Assembly: GCF_029227915.1 (NCBI RefSeq)
Contig: NC_079876.1
Location: 13,888,001-13,952,000, forward strand
Length of the DNA stretch: 64,000 bases
From: Hydractinia symbiolongicarpus
Taxonomy: Eukaryota; Cnidaria; Hydrozoa; Anthoathecata; Hydractiniidae
Direction of reading: 5' to 3'
The notes below the pieces were generated by a model. That model ran no database searches. It saw only the letters and a program-made list of their open reading frames with translations, and was not told the DNA's origin. A program made the position numbers and the translations under genes. Below are positions 10,351-19,222 of this stretch, one piece after another (positions within the stretch are counted from its first letter, which is position 1; each line of letters begins with the position of its first letter).

Positions 10351-11236
10351 ACCCTCAACCCTACAATTTTTAATACTACTCTTGCGGGTACTATTAAAAA
10401 TTAGTGTCTGCCTAGTCCTATAATGCCGGCACACCAGATCATACAGGTCATCCCGTGTAATGTCAATTAGTCCAAAATGGTTCTTGAAACGTTCCAAATG
10501 TTTGTCGTTGGGGTTGTCGATGACAACAATCTCTTCGTATTTTGGGTAGTTATCCCCGAGCCATCTCCTTCTGATAGGGATAATACGTCTTCGGACACGC
10601 GTACAGTAGTATGAAGATGATGGTATTCATCGTCATCCCGTGCACTATGTTTCTGTATATTATGATGACGTCATCTTTACCTGAATCCTGATCATTTGGT
10701 GCGTACCGTTCTTTGAGTCTTGCATTTTCCTGGGTTTGTACTTCGAGTTCGTACCCAGTCTCCACGAGTTGTTCATCCCTGGAGTAAAAGTTATTCTCAA
10801 GAATGGCAATGTTAACATCCCTGTCCTCTAGGGCTTGACGCTGCTCCTTAAGCTCATCCTGTAGTTTTTGCACAGCTGCCCTGGCCAGCCATTTGATTAG
10901 GCCCACTGCTTTAGGCTTTTTTGACCTACGCACAATTTCCAATGCTTGATCCAATGTGACGAAAGCGTCATGCCTATTTTGGGTCTCATTTAGTCGTGGG
11001 TTCTCAACCCCTCCTCCTATAAGATCGGCGCGTGGTGTGGTCTCAATATCTGAGAACAAATGATGAATATCAACGAGCCCCAAAAAACGTCCAATATCGG
11101 CACGTTTGAACATAGGTTGATCCTGCTTGTTGGATAAGGTCTCGATTGCTCCTACGTTGAACATAACTTGCGACGACGTTTTTCTAATATATCGATGTAA
11201 GCCAGAGGTTTTCAACGTGCTCATTTTATAACTCAC
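10327..11236 (-). pseudogene. BRO-N domain protein A of the Polinton
   Basis: The main frame (10550-11236, 228 residues) has a BRO-N-like N-terminal domain: FKRADIGRFLGLVDIHHLF, a variable stretch, then VTLDQALEIVRRSKKPKAVG. A coiled coil follows (KLQDELKEQRQALEDRDVNI). Near 10555 the frame shifts; the continuing frame reads NYPKYEEIVVIDNPNDKHLE and FKNHFGLIDITRDDLYDL, the expected small C-terminal domain. BRO-N domains of large DNA viruses and phages bind nucleic acids; role in the Polinton is unknown. A second, shorter copy (11262-11877) lies directly upstream on the same strand, so the pair arose by duplication. The 3' end converges on the capsid-candidate gene. Confidence 0.65.
10365..10402. 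terminator. Inverted repeat between convergent Polinton genes
   Basis: AATTTTTAATACT and ACTATTAAAAATT form an 11-bp stem (13 bp with one mismatch) around a GC-containing 12-nt loop. It lies just past the + strand gene's stop and inside the 3' end of the reverse BRO-N gene. Its place suggests RNA 3'-end formation for both, but in eukaryotes this is not established. Confidence 0.3.
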
Positions 11237-11261
11237 GAGGAGTTATAAATTTAGTGCCCGC

Positions 11262-11877
11262 TTACAACATATCAATATCAAACATACCTTCGAATAGCTC
11301 CCGCGTATCATCGTCGGGCAGCGTGAAGTGATTTGGGTAACAATTCTCAATACCAAGACAATCTTCTCTGAATCGGCACCAAGCATGTACGGCATTCAGG
11401 TCGTCATATTCCGGTTTCCTCACCGTCATGTCAGGATACATTGCCCTTAACGTGTTTATTCTTGTGCTGAGCTGCCTGCGTTGGCACCGTATGATATAGT
11501 GCTCATGTATGCCCTTTTTTCCATGCTCGTGGGGATCGTTTTTATCAACCATACATAGCAGGTTTGTAGAGATTACAGGAAAAGCTTGCTGCAGCAATCG
11601 AAGAAAGGGATAATTCCATCCCTATATCATTTATATAGCATTTCGATGGCGCCATTTAACGTAACGAAGACGTCATGCGGATTTTTCCCCTTAAAACGTA
11701 TGGGGTGGCACCCCCAAACTTCTGTCCTACAATTACTTGCCTTGTTGTAGTTTCTTCAGCCAAATTTTGAAAATTGCGCACTATATCAGTAATCTCCAGA
11801 AACCTACCAAGATAAGCGAGTCTAAATAAAGGTCGATTTTGTTCCTCAAACAAACTCTCAATGACTCCTGCGGGCAC
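11262..11877 (-). pseudogene. BRO-N domain protein B, internally deleted
   Basis: The N-terminal piece (11656-11877) starts VIESLFEEQNRPLFRLAYLG and FLEITDIVRNFQNLAEETTT, clearly paralogous to the neighbouring BRO-N gene. After a frameshift (about 11690) it reads GKNPHDVFVTLNGAIEM and meets a stop. The next piece (11262-11597) is a C-terminal domain with CMVDKNDPHEHGKKGIHEHY, QRRQLSTRINTLRAMYPDMT and HFTLPDDDTRELFEGMFDID. The middle part present in copy A (the RSKKPKAV motif and coiled coil) is absent. The C-terminal domain differs from that of copy A, so the two genes are diverged paralogs with different tails. It is not functional. Confidence 0.6.
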
Positions 11878-11956
11878 TGCGTTGAATAGCGAAACTTACG
11901 ACGACATCTTTTTTTAAATCGATGCCCGGCCGGGGGATTTCACTGAGGTCACTTAA

Positions 11957-12047
11957 GGATCTTCCACGTCCTGGGATGTGGAAGATCCAAGCATGCATGC
12001 CAATACGTGAGGTTGGCCTCACGTATTGGCATGCATGCTTGGATCTT
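11957..12047. repeat. Two overlapping hairpins, one with perfect 31-bp arms
   Basis: Arms 11982-12012 and 12017-12047 are perfect reverse complements around TTGG; the left arm contains CCAAGCATGCATGCC and ends AATACGTGAGG. A second hairpin pairs 11957-11967 (GGATCTTCCAC) with 11978-11988 (GTGGAAGATCC). The right arm of the small hairpin overlaps the left arm of the large one, so they exclude each other. They sit exactly where the homology of the ATPase C-terminus ends. Confidence 0.9.
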
Positions 12048-12830
12048 TTTAGATCAGCCTTGATATCATCCCAATCCCAGATGAGATTCGTTTCCTCGTC
12101 CAGCAGCTTCATGTCACTCTTTTCATGAGGGTACCAGGCAAACAACTGCTTCTTCTGCCTCCTCATATTAGATAGATAGATAGATGTGCATATTTTACAT
12201 GGCTAGCCTCACAAATATCGAGGGATATACCCTGTCTATTATTTCCAGGAGGGGCCATGGCGTAGATGGAGAGTCCTAGAGTATTTAATGCTCATTTTGA
12301 GCTACGCAGACCCAATTAGAGCCCGCGCTCTACTAGGGGCTATGGTAACATTCACTCGCCCATGTTGAATCGCCGTCAAGAGGAATCGAACCCCGGTCTC
12401 CCGCACAGAGTACGAGAGCTATAACCACTAATCTACGGCGCCAATATTCTTGGGCAATGCAGTGTACGATTGAGTTAAGAGCCATAGACTGTGTTTACGA
12501 TGCCTACCACTGATAGCAAGCTCAAGTAGTGATTGTCGACGCTTATCAAGGCCTTTCTCAGCTATGACGTCGTCGACTATGAAGAGACTCTCTTCACCCG
12601 CCAACAATGAGGACAATTTCGCTATCCAAACAGTTGGTCCTTGGGATCTCTAAAAAACACATAGTTATCCCTCCATAATGAATCCTTTTTGAGGTAGGTG
12701 GTATTCCACCGTATAGTTAAACACAAAATGACAATATTGTGATAGTGCTCCCTATACTCATGCTCAAGCAAGATTGCCGTATGCGCCTCTTTAATAGTGT
12801 TCATTTACTAATAGTTTTTCCACTTTCGAT
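12000..12830 (-). pseudogene. Polinton packaging ATPase (FtsK/HerA type), split by a SINE
   Basis: Colinear pieces on the reverse strand are: a possible Walker A remnant (ESGKT, about 12805-12820), REHYHNIVILCLTIRWNTTY (12622-12804), and a block with SLFIVDDVIAEKGLDKRRQS then LLELAISGRHRKHSLWLLTQ (12428-12616). The C-terminal block (12000-12166) has QLFAWYPHEKSDMKLLDEET and LKRSKHACQYVR. The IVDDV part is the Walker B acidic pair and LLTQ is the sensor, typical of viral genome-packaging ATPases that pump DNA into capsids. A one-base shift (about 12620-12627) and the SINE at 12170-12443 break it. Removing the SINE brings the two sides together in frame, which confirms that the insertion is secondary. 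Confidence 0.8.
12170..12443 (-). mobile_element. tRNA-derived SINE inserted in the ATPase gene
   Basis: The 274-bp insertion is flanked by ATATT on both sides (12165-12169 and 12444-12448). On the reverse strand it starts GGCGCCGTAGATTAGTGG and carries a Pol III A box (TAGATTAGTGG, + positions 12425-12435) and a perfect B box (GGTTCGATTCC, 12382-12392). A tRNA-unrelated body follows, ending in a short (ATCT)n tail at 12170-12185. The head folds as a tRNA-like D arm, anticodon arm with wobble pairs and T arm. Both Pol III boxes look intact, so it is younger than most damage around it. Confidence 0.8.
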
Positions 12831-13010
12831 CGTGAATTTTTGGGTATATTGCTGCAGATGGCGAACATATTAACACACCACCGTGATTGTTTACCAAAGA
12901 CCCCCGACAAACTTGGCAGAGCTTGGTATTTCGAACCTGGTATTCGAAGGATAATGGAGTATATATTAATTTGCCTTGCAGGCATCTTAATGCGTTGCGG
13001 TACCTTTTGG

Positions 13011-13199
13011 CTAGGAATACCTTCTCCGAGCTCTCTCCGATGAGCTCAATATGTCTTCGATGTCTTTCCTTTTGACACCCCGCCTCTCCGTAGCCTTATT
13101 GAGGCAGTCTATGCAGGTCTTGGTTCTACTATTACCCCTGATTTTGAACTTGTCCGGGGGAAGTAGTTTTTTGCATCCTCTACAACGTGTAATGTCCAT
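13011..13199 (-). CDS. Small zinc-finger protein of the Polinton (copy 1)
   Basis: The 62-residue ORF starts MDITRCRGCKKLLPPDKFKI and continues to TKTCIDCLNKATERRG, giving a C-x2-C ... C-x2-C zinc-binding pattern with 20 residues between the pairs, then a basic tail (RKD, SSERARRRYS). It is intact from ATG to stop. A paralog with the same cysteine spacing lies 111 bp upstream on the same strand. DNA or RNA binding is likely from the basic tail, but no specific function is known to me. Confidence 0.55.
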   Translation of the reverse strand: MDITRCRGCKKLLPPDKFKIRGNSRTKTCIDCLNKATERRGVKRKDIEDILSSSERARRRYS

Positions 13200-13309
13200 T
13201 CAATATAGCATATTAAGCCCACTGCAATGCCTTGGTAACCTCGGCAAGCGTCGGAGATTTAAATGTTTCTAAATGGAGTTTTATGAGTTACATGTAATTC
13301 GAAGTTGTC

Positions 13310-13534
13310 CTATGTGTAACCTTCTAAAAATTGGGCCTTTATATGGTCCTGCAGGATGATTATTAAGTCATGTAAGGACTGTATATAGATACGACGTCTA
13401 AGGTGACCCTTTGACAGCCTCTTAAGATCAAGGCAGGGAATGCATGTACTCGTTAGTTGACCTCTGCCCTTTGCCTTGAACTGGTTCAGGGGGAGAGATT
13501 TTGAACACTTGGAACAATTTTTAGTCTCTTCCAT
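13310..13534 (-). CDS. Small zinc-finger protein of the Polinton (copy 2)
   Basis: The 74-residue ORF begins MEETKNCSKCSKSLPLNQFK and goes on to LTSTCIPCLDLKRLSKGHLR. The C-x2-C...C-x2-C pattern, the LP-xx-F-K motif and the basic segment after the second pair match the neighbouring 62-residue ORF, so the two are tandem paralogs. The C-terminus is more hydrophobic (IYIQSLHDLIIILQDHI), possibly an amphipathic helix. The frame is intact. Confidence 0.55.
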   Translation of the reverse strand: MEETKNCSKCSKSLPLNQFKAKGRGQLTSTCIPCLDLKRLSKGHLRRRIYIQSLHDLIIILQDHIKAQFLEGYT

Positions 13535-13599
13535 GTCTCTATCTCCTATAGAGGAGATAGAAACTTTACCATGCGGTCTATTTTGGAGATATTAACGAT

Positions 13600-13840
13600 T
13601 TTTTGTACCAACTTTGTTTTATCGCGTATTCGTCAAACAGGATCGCCGCCGTCATATAACCAGGTAGCTTCAAACCGTCCTCTAAGTCCATCTTTACCCC
13701 GGTTCTAGAAACTTTTAGGGCCTTTTTCCACCCATAGCGATCAGGGTCGTATAGGATACCAGCTTGACGGACTCCAACAAGGCGTCAATAATCATGGTTT
13801 CCTTAGGACCCATATTTTCACCATGTTTGCTTGTTGCCAT
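13600..13840 (-). pseudogene. Hypothetical Polinton protein, frameshifted
   Basis: From ATG 13838-13840 the reverse strand reads MATSKHGENMGPKETMIIDA and LLESVKLV. After an indel near 13755 it continues in another frame with ILYDPDRYGWKKALKVSRTG and LEDGLKLPGYMTAAILFDEY. The pieces are colinear and have coherent, non-repetitive composition, so one small gene of about 75 residues is likely. It is not recognised. Confidence 0.35.
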
Positions 13841-13863
13841 TTATTAAGTGTTTTTGAGAAAAT

Positions 13864-14214
13864 TCATTGCATTTTGAAAATATCGATCTGAGGCTGAGTT
13901 TTGCCTTGTTTCCCCTGTTGGGTCTCTGGTATGATGTTTTGGGATTTATTTTTACTCCTGCTAAACATATACCAAACCCCGACACTTATCGCAAGTACAG
14001 CTATTGTTCCTACCCCACAAATGTGAACCAACTGTATGGAACTGGTCCCAGAAGAGGTTTTGGCTTCAGGCTCTACAGTAGCCTCTTGTTACTTCATTTC
14101 TTCCTTCCTCTTCTTCATCAGTGCCACCACCTTATGTCCCTGTGCAACCCTTCCCAGATTCTTTGGTGGTTTTGTAATGACTCTCTCCTCTTGTTTCTGA
14201 TCTTCTTCACTCAT
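13864..14214 (-). pseudogene. Small basic membrane-anchored Polinton protein, with in-frame stop
   Basis: The frame from ATG 14214 to TGA 13864 is 117 codons with one internal TAA at codon 42. The N-terminal half is basic (KNLGRVAQGHKVVALMKKRK). After the stop comes an acidic linker, a single membrane segment (VHICGVGTIAVLAISVGVWY) and a polar tail. A lysine-rich 'NxGRVxxG' block followed by one transmembrane helix is a layout seen in several Polinton small proteins, possibly minor virion components. The TAA needs only one base change from CAA (Gln), so a recent inactivation is likely. An acidic 23-codon frame (14224-14292) lies directly upstream. Confidence 0.5.
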
Positions 14215-14380
14215 TTTATTATTATAATACGGTCTCCGCCTCTTCTGCCTCCTCCACCTCCTTCCCCGCGTTCTCTTTCTTCTTGCTCATATACCGAGCC
14301 GTGTAAGACAGGACCAGGAGCGGTGAAAGACATCTGGCGATGGTGCAGTACACCAGGATCCCAAGATTTGTCATAGAGTC

Positions 14381-14723
14381 TCAGATTATAGGGTCTTCTT
14401 CGATATCCTTTCTCATTTCTACGACATTGTCGATATCCACAAAGTTGCCAATCATGTTTGCATACAAATTGACCACGTGAGTAGACAGTGCTTTTGCCAT
14501 CTTTTCTCCCTTTTCCGGAGCTCGCGTTGTACGTACTCGGTATGGATCTTTTCTACCGCCTCCTCTGGGGCCTTGTCGACCCTTCGGTGCATTTTTTGGG
14601 AAGGAGTTGTCCTTTACCTTTGCGTAGGGCCTCCATTAAAATTTGGCGTTTATCGATATGTTTCTCTATCTGTTCATATCCTGTAGAGGCATTGTCAAAG
14701 GCTTGTGCAATATCAGACGACAT
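14381..14723 (-). pseudogene. Hypothetical Polinton protein before polB, frameshifted
   Basis: ATG 14723 opens MSSDIAQAFDNASTGYEQIE followed by a charged helix (KHIDKRQILMEALRKGKGQL). Beyond a frameshift about 14555-14590 the colinear frame reads EKMAKALSTHVVNLYANMIG and NFVDIDNVVEMRKDIEEDPI, stop at 14381. Together it would be a helical protein of about 113 residues. It is not recognised. It lies immediately downstream of the polymerase on the same strand. Confidence 0.4.
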
Positions 14724-14779
14724 CTTTATTATACGTCGATATCGAAGACGTACATAGGCAATCATGGCATACGGTAGAA

Positions 14780-17700
14780 CTATAGCAATATACAAACACA
14801 CTTCCATTTATTTCCCTGTAGACGTTGTGCTTCAACATCCTGTGCGATATCCCTATAAAAGTTCTCCGTATATGGTACACAAAGCTGTCCGTCCATGTAG
14901 CAGAGCTGTATTTTGGAACCATATTTGGGTCGCATATAGTCGTAGTGGAGCTCGTACATGACTAGCTTCGACATGTCTAGGATGGCCTGTCCAATGTATA
15001 CCGGCTTATTCATCTTCACCTCGGTCTTGCCCATCTCTAAACCTACCAGGTTTTTGCTAAACCGGCTTCCACCCTCAAAATTTGGCTTCATTATGAGTTT
15101 CGTATACTTGTCCTCATTTGTGACCAATTCATGAGTTTGTAGAAGTCCTTCTCAAACTCGTTTTTGGCATTTGTTCTAAAATCGGTGTTGTGATCGATAT
15201 AGTCCTACAACTATGCCTTCTGGTTGAACCGGATGATTTATAGCGTCATTTAATGCCCTTATATGTACCACGTATTTCCGCTTGTCTTCTAAATTTGGTA
15301 CTAATTTCTCTACCCTTTGAACCGTCGTGCGCTCGGGTAAAAATGGTAGCTCGTTATGTTTATCATGTAGCCTCTTTAGGTAGTCAATATCTACCTCCAG
15401 GATATACCCATGCTTATTATCTTCAATGAGCTTCCCGACCCGCCTTTCTGTAAAGGCCTCAACGTTTGATACCCATTTAAAGCCATCTGTTGGGAGGTCT
15501 TGACGCATCGCCCAGTCGTACAGGTTGTTTGCATCGAGTACTGTAGGTATGATGGTCTCCCATGTACTTATTGTTAGCTTTGGCGTACCGGTGTACAGCC
15601 TGGGTTATACCTCCACGGATGCCTTTTTTGAACATGAGGAGCATGTCTGGGTCTGTAAGGAGCTCTAACCAAATTCCAGTAAATTTTAGTGCTGTCTTCC
15701 AGGCCAAGTCAGGTGCTGCAAACTGTGCAGGATCAAGGCTGTAGTTGTCCAAGCAGACGCCTCAAAACGTTTCAAACACGTCTGCCAATAGCAGGACGTC
15801 TGTTGTCAGGTACACATCCTGGCAGTCTCCCATGGAAACATCATCACCCTCTGGAGTAATACAATTCCATGCCTTTTTAGCGTATGATAATCTTCATCAC
15901 TGATCCCATTTATGTTTAGCATGCTGTAAAAGGCCTCCTTGGGGGTAACTCCACCTCCTCAAATCGCTGCCAGTTATCCATGTGTTCACATGGATAGACA
16001 CCCTTTCTGCGCATGAGCTAAAACGTGTCATCCTCAGTGAAAAACCAGCGGAGATTTTTACACTGCTCATCGTTGAGGTTGCTTGCCAATTTGTCTACCG
16101 ATGATGCCATAGTTTGGTCATAGGTTTCTGTGGATAGGTATAATATAGTCTTTTTACCTTGTCCTCCAGATGGTTTAAGAACCTCGTCACCCAGTCCTCA
16201 CCCCTGTATACTGTTAGGGGGTCTGACACATCCCCATAGGCAAAGGTGCTATAGGTACACCAGCTAGACGGTACATGCTTGCTTAGCTTTTTAGTCCTTT
16301 TGAGCTTGGCATCTTCTACTGGGATGAGTAGACTCTCGAAGTCGGCATAGATAGCAAAGGGTACCTTGAAATGCTGTTGGCCATTCCTATAGTATAGCTA
16401 TATTTCAGCCTCATTTGGCATCGTAATTTTAACAGTCTCGTGATCGGTGCAATATCTATAGTACTTGTCTCTTGATTCAACCGTGGGAAAAGCCTGTAGG
16501 CAGTTTAGACAGAAGTGCAATTTTGCCGTATTTTTCGAGGTATCACTACCTAGGAGCCGTGATAGGGATTTGACGGCTGTGTAGTGGGTCTTTTTGTTAT
16601 CTGTTATAAGCAACAGATTAACCTGCTTGTTGCGCCTAATGTTGTACTCGGATCGACGTCGGATGTTGATCTTCTTCCCCATTACGTACAACATATTTAC
16701 CGCAATGTCAGGGTTATTATTTTTAAACCTGGAAATGTCCTTGATGCTTGTAAGGAACTCTATACCATCCCAATTGTAGTGGTTTATATAAAGTTTCAGC
16801 TTGGTGATTCTTTGTGGATCTCTTTCAATCTCCATATGATATAGACCACCGTTGATGCCCCACTTGAAACACTCCTCAACATCATTTTTCGGGTCAATAA
16901 TGGCCTTCTTAGAGGCTATCCACTTAGGTGCTTGTGTATACGATGAACCCCTTGTTAGACTTAATTTGTGGAAGTCTGCATCAAGGTATAGTATTCTACT
17001 AATTGTAAAACCACTTTGGGGGTAGTGTTGGATGTTCCACACCTGTTTTGATTTGGGCAAACATCCTATCCAGCAGGTCATCTACGTTGCTACCCTGGAA
17101 TACTGAGGCCATATTACTATGGAAGACCTTCTTCACCTCAATGTACTCATCGTTGGCGCCCTCTATATTTGACGGCTTCTTCCACATAATCCATAGTTAC
17201 AGCTGTACCGCATAGTGACAGCTGACCCCTTCACCTGCCCTTCAACCAAGGTTTTCACGTCTGGTCGCACTATCCCTATATACACGTCAACATCGGCCCC
17301 TCCTATACCGGGAATGCGGAAACTTCGGAACGTTCTGTGGAGAGCATGCTAATGTTATTGAGGTGTGAAATCTTGCCCCGGCTGTTCATATAGATAGTCT
17401 TCCTCGGCCTCTTTTTCCACCTCTTCATGTAGTGTAGGTTTTGTCTTGGCTGTCCCATTATAGAGATTCATCACCGTGCGTTTAAGGGTGGCATATGTAC
17501 TCTTGACACCCTCTTTTATAGGTTTGAGGACAGCATCTACAAGCAAATTATAAAATCCCTTAATTCCATCAATTACAATGGAACGATTTTTCGACAACTC
17601 CTGTTCCCAAAAATTTCCATGGCCTCTGGCGTTCTTAGTATAGTTACGGGCCTTACCGGCTTTCGTTATCCATCACTTCTGACCGGTCTCTGTGGTACCC

Positions 17701-17865
17701 TTTTAGGTGGCCTCCAAGCATACTACGGTACGTCCACCGTTGTTTTAACTGGAAGTCTTTTAGGTGGCCTCGGTGGGTATTGTGATACATTCTCCAATAG
17801 TGTAACCAATTCAGCCTTGCGTAGCTTATAATACCCCATAAGTCCACGGCTTTTGGCTTCATCAC
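14780..17865 (-). pseudogene. polB: Protein-primed DNA polymerase B of the Polinton, multiply broken
   Basis: The gene can be followed on the reverse strand from ATG 17865 (MMKPKAVDLWGIISYARLNW) to about 14780 through at least six frames. The N-terminal extension ends near 17000. The block 16398-17081 contains WGINGGLYHMEIERDPQRIT and a cysteine motif (HFCLNCLQAF). A 3'-5' exonuclease motif (YLTTDVLLLADVF, about 15778-15815) and polymerase motif A (LDANNLYDW, about 15515-15540) are visible. So are the AKANNKYM/FKKGIRGGITQAVHRY block (15560-15640) and a thumb-side block with FSKNLVGLEMGKTEV. Motif B is lost by an internal deletion near 15130-15170, and the motif C aspartates are replaced (YMDGQLC). 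Such polymerases replicate the linear element from a terminal protein. This copy cannot work. Confidence 0.85.
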
Positions 17866-18011
17866 ATAAATGTATTCATTCTTTATTATATAGAATTTTC
17901 ACTTTGTCGGAAGATATTATAACGGTCAAAAATACCAACGCGGTTATTTTCCTTTTAACTGCGCATGCGTTGATTTTCATCACTTTTTAGGGAATTCCCG
18001 TACTCATGTTT

Positions 18012-18234
18012 GTATGATAGGGACTTAACCTTGATATGCGTAGACTTTTAGGAATTGCGCTAGAAAATTTTGCACTCCTACTCTGCATACTTTGATGACG
18101 TCACTACATTTGCAATGATTATTAGGGATATGTCCTTAAATTCCATAGCTCAATATGGTATGGTGCTGGATTTGCTGTGACGTCTTTGTGGTGCGCTTGC
18201 GCGACTGCGCTAGAACATACATTTCCTTATCTCT
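18012..18234 (-). repeat. Right terminal inverted repeat of the Polinton
   Basis: It is the reverse complement of the left terminal repeat with several indels. It ends CATTTCCTTATCTCT, directly followed by the TCCTC target duplication. The inner boundary is where GATAGGGACTTAACCTTGA stops matching. Confidence 0.85.
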
Positions 18235-18547
18235 TCCTCCGCAGAGGTCAGTACAATCTAGTCCAGTTTTTTTAGGGCGAAGTTCCAACCAGTAATTTTA
18301 CCTCCAACAGAGAACACTATAGAGATTTTTTAATGAATTTTTTTATGTATGTCTTGTTTAAGTAAAATATCTTTAAAATATATTTTGAGATGCGGAGAAA
18401 AACAAGTTCCCTTTCACGCATCTGTGCTACCACGGTTTTTTATATTAGACAAACAGCGGCGAAATTACGTTTTACCGTCAGAGTTGCATATTTCTTTGTT
18501 ATCATGGCCACAAACAGTCCAAATTTTAAAATGAAATTCACTTTTAA

Positions 18548-18579
<32 letters not shown>

Positions 18580-19067
18580 GCGTATGAAATTATAATGGTC
18601 CGTGATTCTATGTGCGATTATCTTACACCCTAAACACATTAAATACTTTACATGTTCCAATTTTTTAAAAAAGAACCATTTTTAAGGAACTTGGTGTTCT
18701 TTAACAACTTATTAAAACATTGTTATAAAAGCGGAATGTATTGTTCTATTGTTACTCACAAGACAAGAACGTGTCGTTCCCATAGGGAATTTGATGGAAT
18801 TTATGTGACGGTATATATCGTTCCACTCTATTTGTTCCGTTGAATTCTTTTATATATCATAACGATAATATATGCGAAATGATTATCTTGAGGAATAGTT
18901 ATTTAATTATGAATACTCTGCAGTCTAATTTATATTGTGCCACTTGAAATAATTCCGTTTTCGCTGCTACCTTAACTCTGCTATGGAGAGCGTCCTTCAT
19001 TATAAAAAGGAATTGTTTTAATGAGAAGTTTCTCAACTAATACTTTGTATACGAAGTAAAGTATAAG
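18235..19067. other. Non-coding spacer between the Polinton and the recombinase gene
   Basis: AT-rich, with a short (ATT)n run at 18547-18575. Its right end may hold a non-coding first exon: a donor (AAG followed by GTAAGT) lies at 19068 and pairs well with an acceptor (TTTCTAG) at 19202, 20 bp before the next gene's ATG. Confidence 0.4.
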
Positions 19068-19222
19068 GTAAGTTGTTCAAACTTTAAATTTATAGTTAAT
19101 AGGATTCTTTTTTTATTCAAATGAATTCTTTTTTTTATCCTACTTTCTATGCTTTGTTAAAAACTAATATTGTTATAAACTTTCTATAAATTTTGTTTCT
19201 AGAGAACTTTAAAGAAATCGGA

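Larger units (their letters stand above)
6533..18234. mobile_element. Polinton/Maverick element, decayed, 11.7 kb
   Basis: The two ends are inverted repeats. The left starts AGAGATAGGAAATGTATGTT and the right, read on the - strand, starts AGAGATAAGGAAATGTATGT. Both continue with similar sequence for over 200 bp. Each end is flanked by TCCTC (6528-6532 and 18235-18239), a 5-bp target duplication, or 6 bp with a mismatch; 6 bp is usual for Polintons. Inside are the expected gene classes: protein-primed family B polymerase, FtsK/HerA-type packaging ATPase, BRO-N proteins, small membrane proteins and a large structural-protein candidate. Length is below the usual 15-20 kb, and no RVE integrase or adenovirus-type protease was recognised. 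Most longer genes are frameshifted and a SINE has inserted, so it is an old, immobile copy. Confidence 0.9.

Noticed and set aside
13867-14376. 169-residue + strand frame over the Polinton
   Set aside because: It is antisense to the small basic membrane-protein gene (13864-14214), whose lysine-rich and transmembrane parts are coherent; the + frame is Ser/Leu/Pro-rich shadow.
17619-17831. Glycine/leucine-rich + strand frame near the right Polinton end
   Set aside because: Antisense to the polymerase N-terminal extension (start 17865), which is colinear with the rest of the polymerase.
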